Part shown: in pieces, positions 55,313 through 64,000 of the stretch | Layout of the letters: every line of letters starts with the position of its first letter | How positions within the stretch are numbered: the first letter of the stretch is position 1 | From: Rhodopseudomonas palustris | GTDB lineage: Bacteria > Pseudomonadota > Alphaproteobacteria > Rhizobiales > Xanthobacteraceae | Reading direction: 5' to 3' | Length of the DNA stretch: 64,000 bases | Assembly: GCF_013415845.1 (NCBI RefSeq) | Contig: NZ_CP058907.1 | Coordinates: forward strand, 1-64,000 | The notes under the pieces: model-generated | What the model was told of the DNA's origin: nothing | The model's input: the letters and a program-made list of their open reading frames with translations, nothing else | The model's database searches: none | Translations under genes and position numbers: made by a program

Positions 55313-55428
55313 GCGTACTGGATCACCAGCGAGCACCGCGAATCTTGAACCACGCGGTCGCCGCATATAACAGCGGCAGCGCCGCGAATTACGCGGCGAC
55401 GCGCGTCACGGAACAGGTTCGGTAGCGC

Positions 55429-56397
55429 ATGGTGGATCTTCGCGGCATGTTCCGTCGGCGCGGCCCGAAAGCTCCCGGGTTTGGCGGCGCGCGGAACGAT
55501 ATCACCGGCTACGGCAACGAGGTCGGCGATCTGCTCACCACGCCCGTGCGCGACGCACCGCCGATCGCCCGCGGCGACGCCTATGCGACGCCGCAGCGAC
55601 AACCGGCCGCGCCTGCGCCGCCGCGCCGCGCCGCCGCCGCCGTGCAACCAGCAGCGCCACAAGCCGTGCCGGCATCCAGTTACTTGGCGGTGCACAGCGT
55701 CGAGAAGAGTTTCGGCACCCGCAAGATCGTACGCGGTGTCAGCATCTATGTTCGCCGCGGCGAAGCGGTGGGGCTGCTCGGCCCCAACGGCGCCGGCAAA
55801 ACCACCGTGTTCTACATGATCACCGGCTTGATCAAGGCCGATAACGGGGCGATCGAACTCGACGGCCACGACGTCACCAAGCTGCCTATGTATCAGCGTG
55901 CCCGCCTCGGTATCGGTTACCTGCCGCAGGAAGCCTCGATCTTCCGCGGCCTCACCGTCGAGCAGAACATCCGCGCGGTGCTGGAAGCGGTCGAACCGGA
56001 CAAGCGCAAGCGCGAAGCCCAGCTCGACAATCTGCTGCAGGAATTCAACATCGAACGCTTGCGCAAGTCGCCGTCGATCGCACTGTCGGGCGGTGAGCGT
56101 CGCCGCGTCGAAATCGCCCGCGCGCTCGCCAGCCGCCCGAACTACATGCTGCTCGACGAGCCGTTCGCCGGTATCGACCCGATCGCGGTCGGCGACATTC
56201 AGGACCTAGTGCGGCATCTGACCAATCGCGGCATCGGCGTGCTGATCACCGATCACAACGTCCGCGAAACGCTGGGCCTGACCGATCGTGCCTACATCGT
56301 CTATGCGGGCGAGATCCTGACCGAGGGCACGCCCGAAGAGATCGTCAACGACCCGGACGTGCGCCGGCTTTACCTTGGCGAGGAATTCCGGCTGTGA
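55429..56397 (+). CDS. lptB: LPS export ABC ATPase LptB with N-terminal extension
   Basis: The ATPase that powers LPS extraction. The core (about 85-322) has VGLLGPNGAGKTTVFYMI (Walker A), SGGERRRVEIARALA (signature), NYMLLDEPFAGIDPIA (Walker B), and the LptB-type PNYMLLDEPFAGIDPIAVGD-like context with the final LYLGEEFRL. Residues 1-80 are an extra N-terminal part rich in Arg, Pro and Ala (RRRGPKAPGFGGARNDIT, PAAPAPPRRAAAAVQPAAPQ), unusual for the 240-residue family norm and probably disordered; the true start could instead be near the core. It lies 116 bp after lptA. Confidence 0.94.
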   Translation: MVDLRGMFRRRGPKAPGFGGARNDITGYGNEVGDLLTTPVRDAPPIARGDAYATPQRQPAAPAPPRRAAAAVQPAAPQAVPASSYLAVHSVEKSFGTRKIVRGVSIYVRRGEAVGLLGPNGAGKTTVFYMITGLIKADNGAIELDGHDVTKLPMYQRARLGIGYLPQEASIFRGLTVEQNIRAVLEAVEPDKRKREAQLDNLLQEFNIERLRKSPSIALSGGERRRVEIARALASRPNYMLLDEPFAGIDPIAVGDIQDLVRHLTNRGIGVLITDHNVRETLGLTDRAYIVYAGEILTEGTPEEIVNDPDVRRLYLGEEFRL

Positions 56398-56603
56398 AGC
56401 TGGTTGCGATTTAAGGCCGTCGGGTCCATGATTACCGTCGCCGGTCTGGTCGTGAGGTGCGATCAGCACTACCGAGACACCGCAAAGACCTCTCGCCCTA
56501 AGGGCGTCCGCCTCTACTCCAAATTTCCCATCCGTCAAGGCGTGTACAACCGCTCTGGAAAGGCGTAAGCAAGAAACGGACCAACTACCGTTTCCTGGCC
56601 ACC

Positions 56604-58250
56604 ATGGCGCTGTCGCAACGTCTCGAATTCCGCCAGACCCAGTCTCTGGTGATGACCCCGCAACTGATGCAGGCGATCAAGCTGCTTCAGCTGTCGAATC
56701 TCGACCTCGCGGCTTTCGTCGAGGACGAGATCGAGAAGAACCCGTTGCTCGATCGCGCCGGCGACAATGCGGAACCGCCGGTGGCCGGTGAGGCATCGGC
56801 GGAAGGCGCAGAGGGCGGCGGTGAATTCGGCGGGAGCGGCGGCGAGGATCTCGGCGGCGAGGGCACGTCGGATTTCGTCGATCCCGCAGGCGCCAGCGCA
56901 TTCGAGCCCGGCACCGAAGAATGGATGCATCGCGATCTCGGCAGCCGCAGCGATATCGAGCAGACCCTCGATACCGGTATGGAAAACGTTTTCCCTGAAG
57001 AGCCAGCCGAAGCCGCGGCCCGCGCCGCGCAGGACGCCGCACCGGCCTCCTATACCGAATGGGGCGGCGGGGCTTCATCGGATGAGGGCTACAATCTCGA
57101 AGCCTTCGTGGCCGCTGAATCGTCGCTGGCCGACCATCTCGCCGAACAACTCGCGGTCGCGGTAACGACGCCATCGCAGCGGCTGATCGGACAATACCTG
57201 ATAGATCTGGTCGATGATGCCGGCTATCTGCCGGCCGATCTCGGCGATGCCGCCGAACGGCTGGGCGCGAGCCAGGCCGAAGTGGAAGCGCTGGTGCAGG
57301 TGCTGCAGACCTTCGATCCGCCCGGTATCTGCGCCCGCAACCTGAGCGAATGCCTCGCCATCCAACTGCGCGAACGCGACCGCTACGATCCGGCGATGCA
57401 GGCATTGGTCGAGCACCTCGACTTGCTGGCCAAGCGCGACGTCGCGTCATTACGCAAGATCTGCGGCGTCGACGACGAAGACCTCGTCGACATGATCGGC
57501 GAGATTCGTCATCTCGATCCGAAGCCCGGCCTGAAGTTCGGCTCGTCGCGGGTGCAGACAGTTGTGCCCGACGTCTTCGTCCGTCCCGGCCCCGACGGCG
57601 GTTGGCTGGTCGAGCTCAACAGCGACACACTGCCGAAGGTGCTGGTCAACCAGTCATATTATTCCGAGCTGTCGAAGACGATCCGCAAGGACGGCGACAA
57701 GTCGTACTTCTCCGACTGCCTGCAGAACGCCACCTGGCTGGTGCGCGCGCTCGATCAGCGCGCCCGCACCATTCTCAAGGTGGCGACCGAGATCGTGCGT
57801 CAGCAGGACGGATTCTTCACCCACGGCGTCAAGCATCTGCGGCCGCTGAATCTGAAGGCCGTGGCCGACGCGATTCAGATGCACGAATCGACGGTGTCGC
57901 GCGTCACCGCCAACAAATACATGGCGACCAATCGCGGCACCTTCGAACTTAAGTATTTCTTCACCGCGTCGATCGCGTCCGCCGACGGCGGCGAGGCGCA
58001 CTCGGCCGAAGCAGTGCGGCACCAGATCCGCCAACTGATCGACAGCGAAGATCCGTCAGCGATCCTGTCGGATGATACGATCGTCGAACGGCTGCGCGAG
58101 GCCGGCATCGACATCGCGCGCCGCACCGTCGCGAAATATCGCGAAGCGATGCGCATTCCCTCTTCAGTGCAGCGCCGTCGCGACAAGCAGAACATGCTGG
58201 GCACACAGGCCGGGGCCGCAAGCCGCTCCCGCGACACAGCCCCAGCTTGA
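56604..58250 (+). CDS. rpoN: RNA polymerase sigma-54 factor
   Basis: Sigma-54 directs RNA polymerase to -24/-12 promoters of nitrogen and other genes. The 548-residue protein has the N-terminal activator-interaction region (MALSQRLEFRQTQSLVMTPQLMQAIKLLQLSNL), an acidic Gly/Ala/Glu-rich region II (about 50-125), the core-binding domain and the helix-turn-helix (MHESTVSRVTANKYMATNRGTFE), ending with the RpoN box ARRTVAKYREAMRIPSSVQRR. Region II is longer than in E. coli but typical for alphaproteobacteria. It is followed by hpf and ptsN, the standard linkage. Confidence 0.98.
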   Translation: MALSQRLEFRQTQSLVMTPQLMQAIKLLQLSNLDLAAFVEDEIEKNPLLDRAGDNAEPPVAGEASAEGAEGGGEFGGSGGEDLGGEGTSDFVDPAGASAFEPGTEEWMHRDLGSRSDIEQTLDTGMENVFPEEPAEAAARAAQDAAPASYTEWGGGASSDEGYNLEAFVAAESSLADHLAEQLAVAVTTPSQRLIGQYLIDLVDDAGYLPADLGDAAERLGASQAEVEALVQVLQTFDPPGICARNLSECLAIQLRERDRYDPAMQALVEHLDLLAKRDVASLRKICGVDDEDLVDMIGEIRHLDPKPGLKFGSSRVQTVVPDVFVRPGPDGGWLVELNSDTLPKVLVNQSYYSELSKTIRKDGDKSYFSDCLQNATWLVRALDQRARTILKVATEIVRQQDGFFTHGVKHLRPLNLKAVADAIQMHESTVSRVTANKYMATNRGTFELKYFFTASIASADGGEAHSAEAVRHQIRQLIDSEDPSAILSDDTIVERLREAGIDIARRTVAKYREAMRIPSSVQRRRDKQNMLGTQAGAASRSRDTAPA

Positions 58251-58307
58251 TTGCGTCGCCCTGCTCTGACTAGAGTCTCTTCCCCAAACGTGAATCGAGG
58301 CACTGCC

Positions 58308-58913
58308 ATGACCATCCGGATATCCGGCAAAAGCATCAGCATCGGCGAAGCGCTGCGCAGCCGCGTGAGCGAACGCACCGAGGAGGTGCTGCGCAAGTAT
58401 TTCGATGGGAATTACTCGGGGCACTTCACGCTCAGCAAAGATGGCTTCGGCTTCCGCACCGATTGTGCGCTGCACCTCGATTCCGGCATCACCCTTGAAG
58501 CCGAGTCCAATGCGGCCGACGCCTATGTCAGCGCCGATCAGGCTCTGGTGCAGATCGAGAAGCGCCTGCGCCGCTACAAGAGCCGGCTGAAGGATCGCTC
58601 GTCCCGCAAGGCTCATGCGGAAGCCAACGTGCTCGCCGAGCTCAGCACGCCGGTCGATGCGGCCAGCTACGTCATCGAAGCGCCCGGCGACGAAGAGCAT
58701 CACGAGGACGCCTACAACCCGGTGATCATCGCCGAAGCCACCACCGCGATGAAGCGGCTGTCGGTGAGCGAGGCGGTGGTCGAGCTCGATCTTACGGGTG
58801 CACCGGTGGTGGTGTTCCTGCACGGCAGCTCGGGCCGCGTGAACATCATTTATCGCCGCGCCGACGGCAATATCGGCTGGATCGACCCGCCGGTGCTGAA
58901 CGGCGCAAACTGA
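58308..58913 (+). CDS. hpf: Ribosome hibernation promoting factor, long form
   Basis: A 201-residue long-form HPF. The N-terminal S30AE domain (1-110) begins MTIRISGKSISIGEALRSRV and has YVSADQALVQIEKRLRRYKSRLKD; the C-terminal dimerisation domain (about 145-201) has NPVIIAEATTAMKRLSVSEAV and the end YRRADGNIGWIDP. The long form pairs 70S ribosomes into 100S dimers without needing RMF. It lies 57 bp after rpoN; ATG 58308 is preferred to upstream codons. Confidence 0.95.
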   Translation: MTIRISGKSISIGEALRSRVSERTEEVLRKYFDGNYSGHFTLSKDGFGFRTDCALHLDSGITLEAESNAADAYVSADQALVQIEKRLRRYKSRLKDRSSRKAHAEANVLAELSTPVDAASYVIEAPGDEEHHEDAYNPVIIAEATTAMKRLSVSEAVVELDLTGAPVVVFLHGSSGRVNIIYRRADGNIGWIDPPVLNGAN

Positions 58914-59188
58914 CGCGCTCACTGTCTCGCGGAAACCACCGCTTGTGGAACTTCCGCGAGGCATTGACGCCCGAGCAACGCTCTGCCTATGGTCCGCCGC
59001 TTTTCGGCGGACTGCCGACGCCATTTTACGGCCGCCGGCAAGAATGCTAGACTTAAGTTAGGATCATGATTTCAGAAGCGTTTCAGCCGCGATCAGGAAA
59101 TCGCGCGGCGCTTCTCGGATCGAACGCTTGACGCAACCCACCGCCGTCCTATTTCACCCGGACCGCACCAACACCCCCGGAACGCCTG

Positions 59189-59650
59189 ATGACGATTACG
59201 GATCTTGTCGCGCCCGAGGCCGTCATCCCGGCGCTGAAGGTGATCAGCAAGAAGCAGGCGCTGCAGGAACTCGCGGCGCGTGCCGCGGAGCTGACCGGCC
59301 AGAACGAGCGCACGATCTTCGAAGTGCTGCTGCAGCGCGAGAAGCTGGGCACCACCGCGGTCGGCTATGGGGTGGCGATTCCGCACGGCAAGCTGCCGAA
59401 GCTGGAGAAGCTGTTTGGGCTGTTCGCGCGGCTGGAACGGCCGATCGATTTCGAAGCGATGGATGGGCAGCCGGTCGACCTGATCTTCCTGCTGCTGGCG
59501 CCCGAAGGTGCCGGGGCCGACCACCTCAAGGCGCTGGCGCGCATCGCCCGCCTGCTGCGCGACCAGGACGTCGCCAAGAAGCTGCGCGCTTCCCGCGACG
59601 CGCACGCGATATACTCGGTGTTGGCGCTGCCTCCCGCGACTGCGGCGTAA
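59189..59650 (+). CDS. ptsN: PTS-Ntr IIA component (EIIANtr)
   Basis: A 153-residue PTS IIA-type protein, phosphorylated on His in GYGVAIPHGKLPKLEKL (near residue 66). It has the fold and length of PtsN, which in proteobacteria is part of the nitrogen-related phosphotransfer chain PtsP-PtsO-PtsN and controls potassium, nitrogen and carbon balance. It closes the rpoN-hpf-ptsN cluster, after a 275-bp gap that shows nothing certain. Confidence 0.95.
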   Translation: MTITDLVAPEAVIPALKVISKKQALQELAARAAELTGQNERTIFEVLLQREKLGTTAVGYGVAIPHGKLPKLEKLFGLFARLERPIDFEAMDGQPVDLIFLLLAPEGAGADHLKALARIARLLRDQDVAKKLRASRDAHAIYSVLALPPATAA

Positions 59651-60257
59651 CACCGCTCACGCAACCTCCGGCTGGGCATCAGCGCCCCTCGCGCATCGGC
59701 CCGCGCACGCCGAACCATCCGAGATCTCCAGCTCTCGCTGCCAGATCACACGTCGGGACGCGTGCTCATTAAAACCGCGCATCGCGCAGGTTGATGAGTT
59801 CGCCACAGTCGTGATGAGTTGCGTCCACGCGGCTGAACGGGTCGTGCCGGAGCAGTTTTGTTCTGATGGAGTCCGAAGGGCACCGACGAATTCACCACCT
59901 ACAACACTTCATGTTGAGGAGACGCGAAGCGCCGTCTCGAACCATGCGCCGCGGGGGGCGTCATTCCTTCGATGATGCCCGGCTTAGCCAGGCTCCTCAG
60001 GATGAAGGCTCAGTGCATTCGGAAGGCCATCCCCTCATCAGTTATCGATGAAGCCCTAGGTATTTCCCACAGCCTCAAGCCAAGGCGTCGTCGTTGGTCA
60101 GCGCAGGATCGCGTCGTTATCGATACGGGATAGTACGCAATGCGACGGCGCTAACGTTGCCTGCTGGCGGGCGCCTCGGTGCCGCTGATTAGGATCCAGC
60201 AGCGCGGGGTCCGTCACCGGACACCCCGCGTCGCGTAACCGTCTTTTGGGTCAGCGC
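59651..60257. other. Non-coding gap after ptsN with a dispersed repeat
   Basis: A 607-bp stretch without a supportable gene. The central part, about 59903-60007, is a dispersed repeat (CTTCATGTTGAGGAGACGCG and, inverted, GGCTCCTCAGGATGAAGG with CGTCTCGAACCATGCG between), of a kind I recall as common between genes of the Bradyrhizobium group. Near its far end a hairpin at 60203-60230 precedes the DUF1150 stop on the other strand. Confidence 0.6.
60203..60230 (-). terminator. Hairpin after the hsp20-DUF1150 operon
   Basis: CGCGGGGTCCG (60203-60213) pairs with CGGACACCCCGCG (60218-60230) with one bulged base, 27 bp after the DUF1150 stop on the minus strand. No T tract; a probable transcript end. 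Confidence 0.5.
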
Positions 60258-60524
60258 TCAGTGAACGCTGACGGCCTGCAGTTCCTGGCTCCAGGCATTC
60301 GCGATCGCTGCTTCGCGGCTGTCGGTCAGCATGATCGGCGTGCCATCGGCCGAATGCAGCGCGAACAGCTTGAGGCCCGGCGCGATTTCGGGAGCCTGCG
60401 GAAACAGGCCGGGGACGTCTTCGGAGCGGATCTGCTTCACATAGGCGATGTGGCCTTCGCCCAGATGCGCCAACGCCTCCGGCGTGACGCCCACATTTCC
60501 ATGCGTAGTACCAGCTTCAGTCAT
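60258..60524 (-). CDS. DUF1150 family protein
   Basis: An 88-residue protein with the DUF1150 opening LAHLGEGHIAYVKQIRSEDV and the FALHSADGTPIMLTDSREAAIANA part. DUF1150 genes often follow small heat-shock genes in alphaproteobacteria; this copy begins 50 bp after hsp20, so it is probably coexpressed under heat or stress. Role unknown. Confidence 0.88.
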   Translation of the reverse strand: MTEAGTTHGNVGVTPEALAHLGEGHIAYVKQIRSEDVPGLFPQAPEIAPGLKLFALHSADGTPIMLTDSREAAIANAWSQELQAVSVH

Positions 60525-60574
60525 GGTCTCGACTCCTCTAGGAGACTAAGCGGTCGAGTCCGCTACTCGTTCCA

Positions 60575-61000
60575 TTATTCGTGTTCGGTGATGGCGATTG
60601 TCTTAATGACCCTTTCAGGCTCCGGCCGAATCAGGTCGATCGACAACAACCCGTTCTTCAGGTCCGCACCCAACACCTGCATCCCATCGGCCAGCACGAA
60701 AGTCCGCTGGAAGTGACGTGCGGCAATGCCGCGGTGGATGTATTGCCGAGTTTTGTCATCCTGCTGCCGGCCCCGGATCACCAGTTGATTTTCCTCAACT
60801 GTGACATCGAGTTGATCGCGGGTGAATCCAGCCACCGCCAGTGTGATGCGCAGCTTTTCGGGATCGCCGTTGCTGCGTTCGCACCGTTCGATGTTGTACG
60901 GGGGGTACCCGTCGGCGCCCTTGACGACGCGGTCGAGCGCACGCTCGATCTCGTCGAATCCCAGCAGGAAGGGACTAGATAACGAAGGAACACGAGACAT
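60575..61000 (-). CDS. Small heat shock protein, Hsp20/IbpA family
   Basis: A 141-residue alpha-crystallin chaperone. The N-terminal SPFLLGFDEIERALDRV and YPPYNIERCERSNGDPEKLR, then the crystallin core ITLAVAGFTRDQLDVTVEEN, QLVIRGRQQDDKTRQYIHRGIAARHFQRTF-type strand run and the GLLSIDLIRPEPE (GxLxIxL) motif are typical of bacterial class A Hsp20. ATG 61000 is chosen; the longer frame reads back through the leader hairpins. Confidence 0.92.
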   Translation of the reverse strand: MSRVPSLSSPFLLGFDEIERALDRVVKGADGYPPYNIERCERSNGDPEKLRITLAVAGFTRDQLDVTVEENQLVIRGRQQDDKTRQYIHRGIAARHFQRTFVLADGMQVLGADLKNGLLSIDLIRPEPERVIKTIAITEHE

Positions 61001-61070
61001 CACAAAGTCCTCTCGAAGCGACTTTGAGGGGGTCCTTGCGGCACCCCGTCGACCGTCCGGCACCTTGCCG
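61001..61070 (-). promoter_or_regulatory. ROSE-like RNA thermometer in the hsp20 leader
   Basis: Read on the minus strand, three hairpins precede the ATG in sequence: CGGC-GCCG at 61058-61070, GGGGT-ACCCC at 61029-61047, and CAAAGTC-GACTTTG at 61003-61026. The last encloses CGCTTCGAGAGG: the ribosome site AGAGGA lies in its loop and right arm and can pair with TCGCT. This resembles the ROSE element of rhizobial small heat-shock genes, where a short 3' hairpin closes the Shine-Dalgarno at low temperature. Judged by eye only. Confidence 0.55.
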
Positions 61071-61153
61071 TCCAGTCCAGACCAATATGGGCAGTGCAAA
61101 AGAACTGTTCAAGAAGGCCAGAACAGCGAATTCCACCAGTAGCTTACGGTCGG

Positions 61154-62245
61154 CTAGCCGGCAATGCGGCGGCGCCCGTCGGCGGAAAACAGATGCAGGC
61201 TGTGCGGAGCGGCCGCGACCGTAATGCGCTCGCCGATCGCCGGCGCGACTTGGCCGGGAATCCGGACGATGACATCCCCCCCGGCCCCTTCGCCGGGTTT
61301 CCCAGCGACCACCGGCCGCGCCTCATGCCCGGCCCGGACCCCATAGACGAACGTCTCCGGCCCGACCCGCTCGATCGCCTCGACGGTGATATCGAGTGCC
61401 AATCCGCCTTGAGCTGCCGTCCCTGGGCCGATGACGAGGTCCTCCGGGCGAACGCCCAGAATGCCCGCCTCGGGCGGCGCGCCACTGAGCTGGCTCCGCA
61501 GATCGTGTGCCAGGGTCAGCAGGTTCATCGGCGGTGCGCCGATGAACGAAGCCACGAAGGTCGTCGCCGGCTTGGCGTAGACGTCCAGCGGCGAACCGAT
61601 CTGTTCGACCTGCCCGCCATTCATCACCACAAGCACATCGGCCAGCGTCATCGCCTCGAGCTGGTCATGGGTGACGTAAATCGCCGTGGTGGCGAGCCGG
61701 CGCTGTAGCTTGCGGATTTCGACCCGCATCGCGACCCGCAGCTTGGCGTCAAGATTGGACAACGGCTCGTCGAACAGAAACACCTTGGGGTGCCGCACGA
61801 TGGCGCGGCCCATCGCGACCCGTTGGCGCTGGCCGCCGGACAATTGCCGCGGCTTGCGGGTGAGCATCGGACCGAGTTCAAGGATGCGCGCCGCTTCCTG
61901 CACCCGCGCGTCGATCTCCGCCTTGGCCATACCGCGATTGCGGAGCCCGTAAGCCATGTTGTTGTACACGGTCATATGGGGGTAGAGCGCGTAGTTCTGA
62001 AACACCATCGCGATATCGCGATCGGCCGGCTCGACGTCGTTGACGACACGGCCGCCGATCTCGATTTCGCCTACTGTTATCGTTTCCAGCCCGGCGACCA
62101 TCCTTAGCAGCGTGGATTTGCCGCAGCCGGAGGGGCCGACCAGCACGCAGAACTGGCCATCGCCGACCGCGAAGTCGACACCCTTGATGGCCTCGAAGCC
62201 ACCCGGATAGGTCTTGCGGACATTGCGGAGAACGACATCGGCCAC
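61154..62245 (-). CDS. ugpC: sn-glycerol-3-phosphate ABC transporter ATPase UgpC
   Basis: The ATPase of the Ugp glycerol-3-phosphate importer, 363 residues from the GTG at 62245 ([20 protein letters not shown] start), which sits 3 bp before the ugpE stop. It has Walker [18 protein letters not shown], the signature [17 protein letters not shown], Walker [19 protein letters not shown], and a C-terminal TOBE-like regulatory domain with [12 protein letters not shown]. The MalK/UgpC subfamily is clear; glycerol-3-phosphate specificity follows from the neighbours. Confidence 0.92.
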   Translation of the reverse strand: MADVVLRNVRKTYPGGFEAIKGVDFAVGDGQFCVLVGPSGCGKSTLLRMVAGLETITVGEIEIGGRVVNDVEPADRDIAMVFQNYALYPHMTVYNNMAYGLRNRGMAKAEIDARVQEAARILELGPMLTRKPRQLSGGQRQRVAMGRAIVRHPKVFLFDEPLSNLDAKLRVAMRVEIRKLQRRLATTAIYVTHDQLEAMTLADVLVVMNGGQVEQIGSPLDVYAKPATTFVASFIGAPPMNLLTLAHDLRSQLSGAPPEAGILGVRPEDLVIGPGTAAQGGLALDITVEAIERVGPETFVYGVRAGHEARPVVAGKPGEGAGGDVIVRIPGQVAPAIGERITVAAAPHSLHLFSADGRRRIAG

Positions 62246-62247
62246 GA

Positions 62248-63096
62248 TTACTTCTCCGTCTCGACCAGTCCGCGCACGAACAGCTTCTGCATCAGCACCA
62301 CCACGGCGACCGGCGGCAGCATCGCCAGCACCGCGGTCGCCATCACGATCGGCCATTCGGTCAGCGCATCCGAGGTGACAATCATTTTGCGGATGCCGAT
62401 CTGGATGGTCTGCATGTCGTCACGCGTGGTGATCAGCAGCGGCCAGAGATATTGATTCCAGCCGAGGATGAAGAGGATCACGAACAGCGCCGCCATATTG
62501 GTGCGCGACAGCGGCAGCAGCGTATCCCAGAAGAACCGCAGCGGCCCGGCGCCGTCGATCCGCGACGCTTCCAACAGCTCGTCCGGCACCGTCATGAAGA
62601 ACTGCCGGAACAGCAGCGTTGCGGTTGCCGACGCGATCAGCGGCAGCGCCAGCCCGGCGTAGCTATCCAGCAGATTAAGGTCGGCGGCGATCTTGTAGGT
62701 CGGATAGATCCGGACCTCGACCGGCAGCATCAGCGTGATGAAGATGATCCAGAAGATCGTCATCCGGAACGGAAACCGGAAGTACACGATCGCGTAGGCG
62801 GAGATGATCGAGATCGCGATCTTGCCAAGCGCGATCGACATCGCCATCACGAACGAGTTGAACAGCATGCTGGCGACCGGCTCCCGCGTGGTGCCGGAGG
62901 AACCGACGAAGATGGTCTTGTAGTAGGTTTCCAGGAAATGGCCGCCGGGCAGCAGCGACATCTGGCCATTGGCGATGGTGGCGTTGTCCTGGGTCGAGGC
63001 GACGAACGCCAGATAGACCGGGAAGGCAACGATCGCGACGCCGATCCACAGGATCAGGTGCGGCACCAGGTTTCCGAACTTCCGGCGCTCGACCAT
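62248..63096 (-). CDS. ugpE: sn-glycerol-3-phosphate ABC permease UgpE
   Basis: A 282-residue inner-membrane permease with about six helices. It opens [21 protein letters not shown] and has the cytoplasmic coupling loop [23 protein letters not shown] (EAA motif). The segment [25 protein letters not shown] periplasmic loop and [10 protein letters not shown] are typical of UgpE. It overlaps ugpA by 3 bp (TGATG at 63098-63094). Confidence 0.92.
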   Translation of the reverse strand: MVERRKFGNLVPHLILWIGVAIVAFPVYLAFVASTQDNATIANGQMSLLPGGHFLETYYKTIFVGSSGTTREPVASMLFNSFVMAMSIALGKIAISIISAYAIVYFRFPFRMTIFWIIFITLMLPVEVRIYPTYKIAADLNLLDSYAGLALPLIASATATLLFRQFFMTVPDELLEASRIDGAGPLRFFWDTLLPLSRTNMAALFVILFILGWNQYLWPLLITTRDDMQTIQIGIRKMIVTSDALTEWPIVMATAVLAMLPPVAVVVLMQKLFVRGLVETEK

Positions 63097-63977
63097 CAGT
63101 AATTCACCTTGCGCTCGACGAAGCGGAACTGGATCGCGGTGAGTGCAATCACGATCGCCATCAGGATCACCGACTGAGCCGCCGAACTGCCAAGGTTGGA
63201 GCCGAGCAGGCCGTCCTGATAAACTTTGTACACCAGCGTCTCGGTCGCTTTGGCTGGACCGCCGCGCGTCATGGTGTCGATGATGCCGAAAGTATCGAAG
63301 AAGGCGTACACGACATTGACGATCATCAGGAAGAAAATCGTCGGCGACAGCAGCGGGAAGATGATGGTCCAGAACCGGCGCATCGGCCGGGCACCGTCGA
63401 TCGCGGCCGCCTCGATCACGCTGGACGGAATCGCCTGCAGTCCGGCCAGGAAGAACAGGAAGTTATAGGAGATCTGCTTCCAGGCCGCCGCGAGCACGAT
63501 CAGCAGCGCCGCCTGATCACCATCGAGCAGCGGATTCCAATCGACGCCGAGCGCGCGAAGCCCATGGGCAATCACGCCGAGCGAAGGATTGAGCATGAAC
63601 ACCCACAGCACACCGACCACCGGCGGCGCCACCGCGTAGGGCCAGATCAGCATGGTGCGGTAGAACGTCGAGCCGCGCAGCGGCCGGTCCGCCATCACTG
63701 CCAGCAGCAGTGCCAGCGACAGCGACGACAGCGCAATCGCGAAGGAGAATACGAAAGTGCGGATGATCGCGTCGAAGTAGTCAGGCTGCTCGAGCAGCTC
63801 GCGATAATTGTCGAACCAGACGAAGACGGTCGATAGACCGAACGCGTCCTGCAGCAGGAACGATTGGATCACGGCCTGCACGGCCGGCCAATAGAAGAAC
63901 ACCAGCACCACCACGAGCTGCGGCAGCACCAGCAGATAGGGCAGGAACTTCGACTGGAAGACGGCGTGCTTGAGCAT
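63096..63977 (-). CDS. ugpA: sn-glycerol-3-phosphate ABC permease UgpA
   Basis: A 293-residue permease, the partner of UgpE, with about six helices. It opens [32 protein letters not shown] (first helix) and has the coupling loop [44 protein letters not shown] is a typical UgpA signature. It begins 23 bp before the window end; a ugpB substrate-binding gene is expected beyond it but is not in view. Confidence 0.92.
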   Translation of the reverse strand: MLKHAVFQSKFLPYLLVLPQLVVVLVFFYWPAVQAVIQSFLLQDAFGLSTVFVWFDNYRELLEQPDYFDAIIRTFVFSFAIALSSLSLALLLAVMADRPLRGSTFYRTMLIWPYAVAPPVVGVLWVFMLNPSLGVIAHGLRALGVDWNPLLDGDQAALLIVLAAAWKQISYNFLFFLAGLQAIPSSVIEAAAIDGARPMRRFWTIIFPLLSPTIFFLMIVNVVYAFFDTFGIIDTMTRGGPAKATETLVYKVYQDGLLGSNLGSSAAQSVILMAIVIALTAIQFRFVERKVNY

Positions 63978-64000
63978 CGTGCGGTTTGCTTACCTGTGGC

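Overview
The window begins at the first base of dnaA and continues dnaN-recF-gyrB, the conventional first coordinate of a bacterial chromosome. The DNA is GC-rich with GC-ending codons. Gene content (a complete cbb3-type fixNOQP-fixGHIS set with a FixK/FNR box, a kaiC-kaiB-HWE-kinase operon, hppD, a long RpoN followed by Hpf and PtsN, a cytochrome-rich aerobe/microaerobe profile) points to an alphaproteobacterium of the Bradyrhizobium group, most probably Rhodopseudomonas palustris or a close relative. This is inferred from gene order and remembered protein families, not from a database search.

Layout. 1-6.8 kb: replication genes dnaA, dnaN, recF, gyrB (+). 7-8.7 kb: hppD (-) divergent from an Lrp/AsnC regulator. 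8.7-13.5 kb: a signalling island read on the minus strand: a soluble chemoreceptor-like sensor, KaiC, KaiB, HWE histidine kinase. 13.7-15 kb: a second Lrp regulator and two small hypothetical genes. 15-23 kb: the high-affinity cytochrome cbb3 oxidase (ccoNOQP) and its maturation genes (ccoGHIS), all minus strand, headed by a perfect FixK/FNR site. 23.2-31.2 kb: metabolic genes (ketopantoate-reductase-like, two SDRs, DsbA-family isomerase, GST, gamma-glutamyltransferase, MFS exporter). 31.2-32.5 kb: DAHP synthase with an aromatic-codon attenuator. 32.6-41.5 kb: purH, heparinase-like protein, rsmB, SDHAF4-like protein, nuclease, papain-like hydrolase and Tat-exported amine oxidase. 41.5-47.5 kb: pheT, pheS, rplT, rpmI, infC (-), with a DUF559 nuclease gene and four palindromic repeats lying between pheS and pheT. 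47.8-52.6 kb: hydrolase, queG, GST, uppP, NDUFA9-like protein. 52.8-59.7 kb: tRNA-Leu(CAG), ribonuclease D, lptC-lptA-lptB, rpoN, hpf, ptsN (+). 60.2-61 kb: hsp20 and DUF1150 (-) behind a ROSE-like leader. 61.1-64 kb: ugpA-ugpE-ugpC (-), cut off at the window edge, where a ugpB would be expected.

How genes work together. The cbb3 block is a complete module: subunits N, O, Q, P; copper P-type ATPase I; assembly factors G, H, S. The lpt genes export lipopolysaccharide and the neighbouring rpoN-hpf-ptsN set is the usual nitrogen/PTS-Ntr linkage. The Kai operon has no kaiA nearby, and its KaiC has a coiled-coil tail like hourglass-type KaiC proteins.

Most interesting signals: (1) an apparently leaderless 25-codon peptide with Tyr-Trp-Tyr-Phe-Tyr-Phe in a row, followed by mutually exclusive hairpins, in front of DAHP synthase; (2) a DUF559 nuclease gene bracketed by inverted pairs of a dispersed palindrome, which may be a REP-mobilising system; (3) the Kai operon with a half-chemoreceptor sensor and a candidate operator between them; (4) an AUU start codon on infC; (5) a ROSE-like RNA thermometer before hsp20. 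Several families of dispersed palindromic repeats occupy the gaps.
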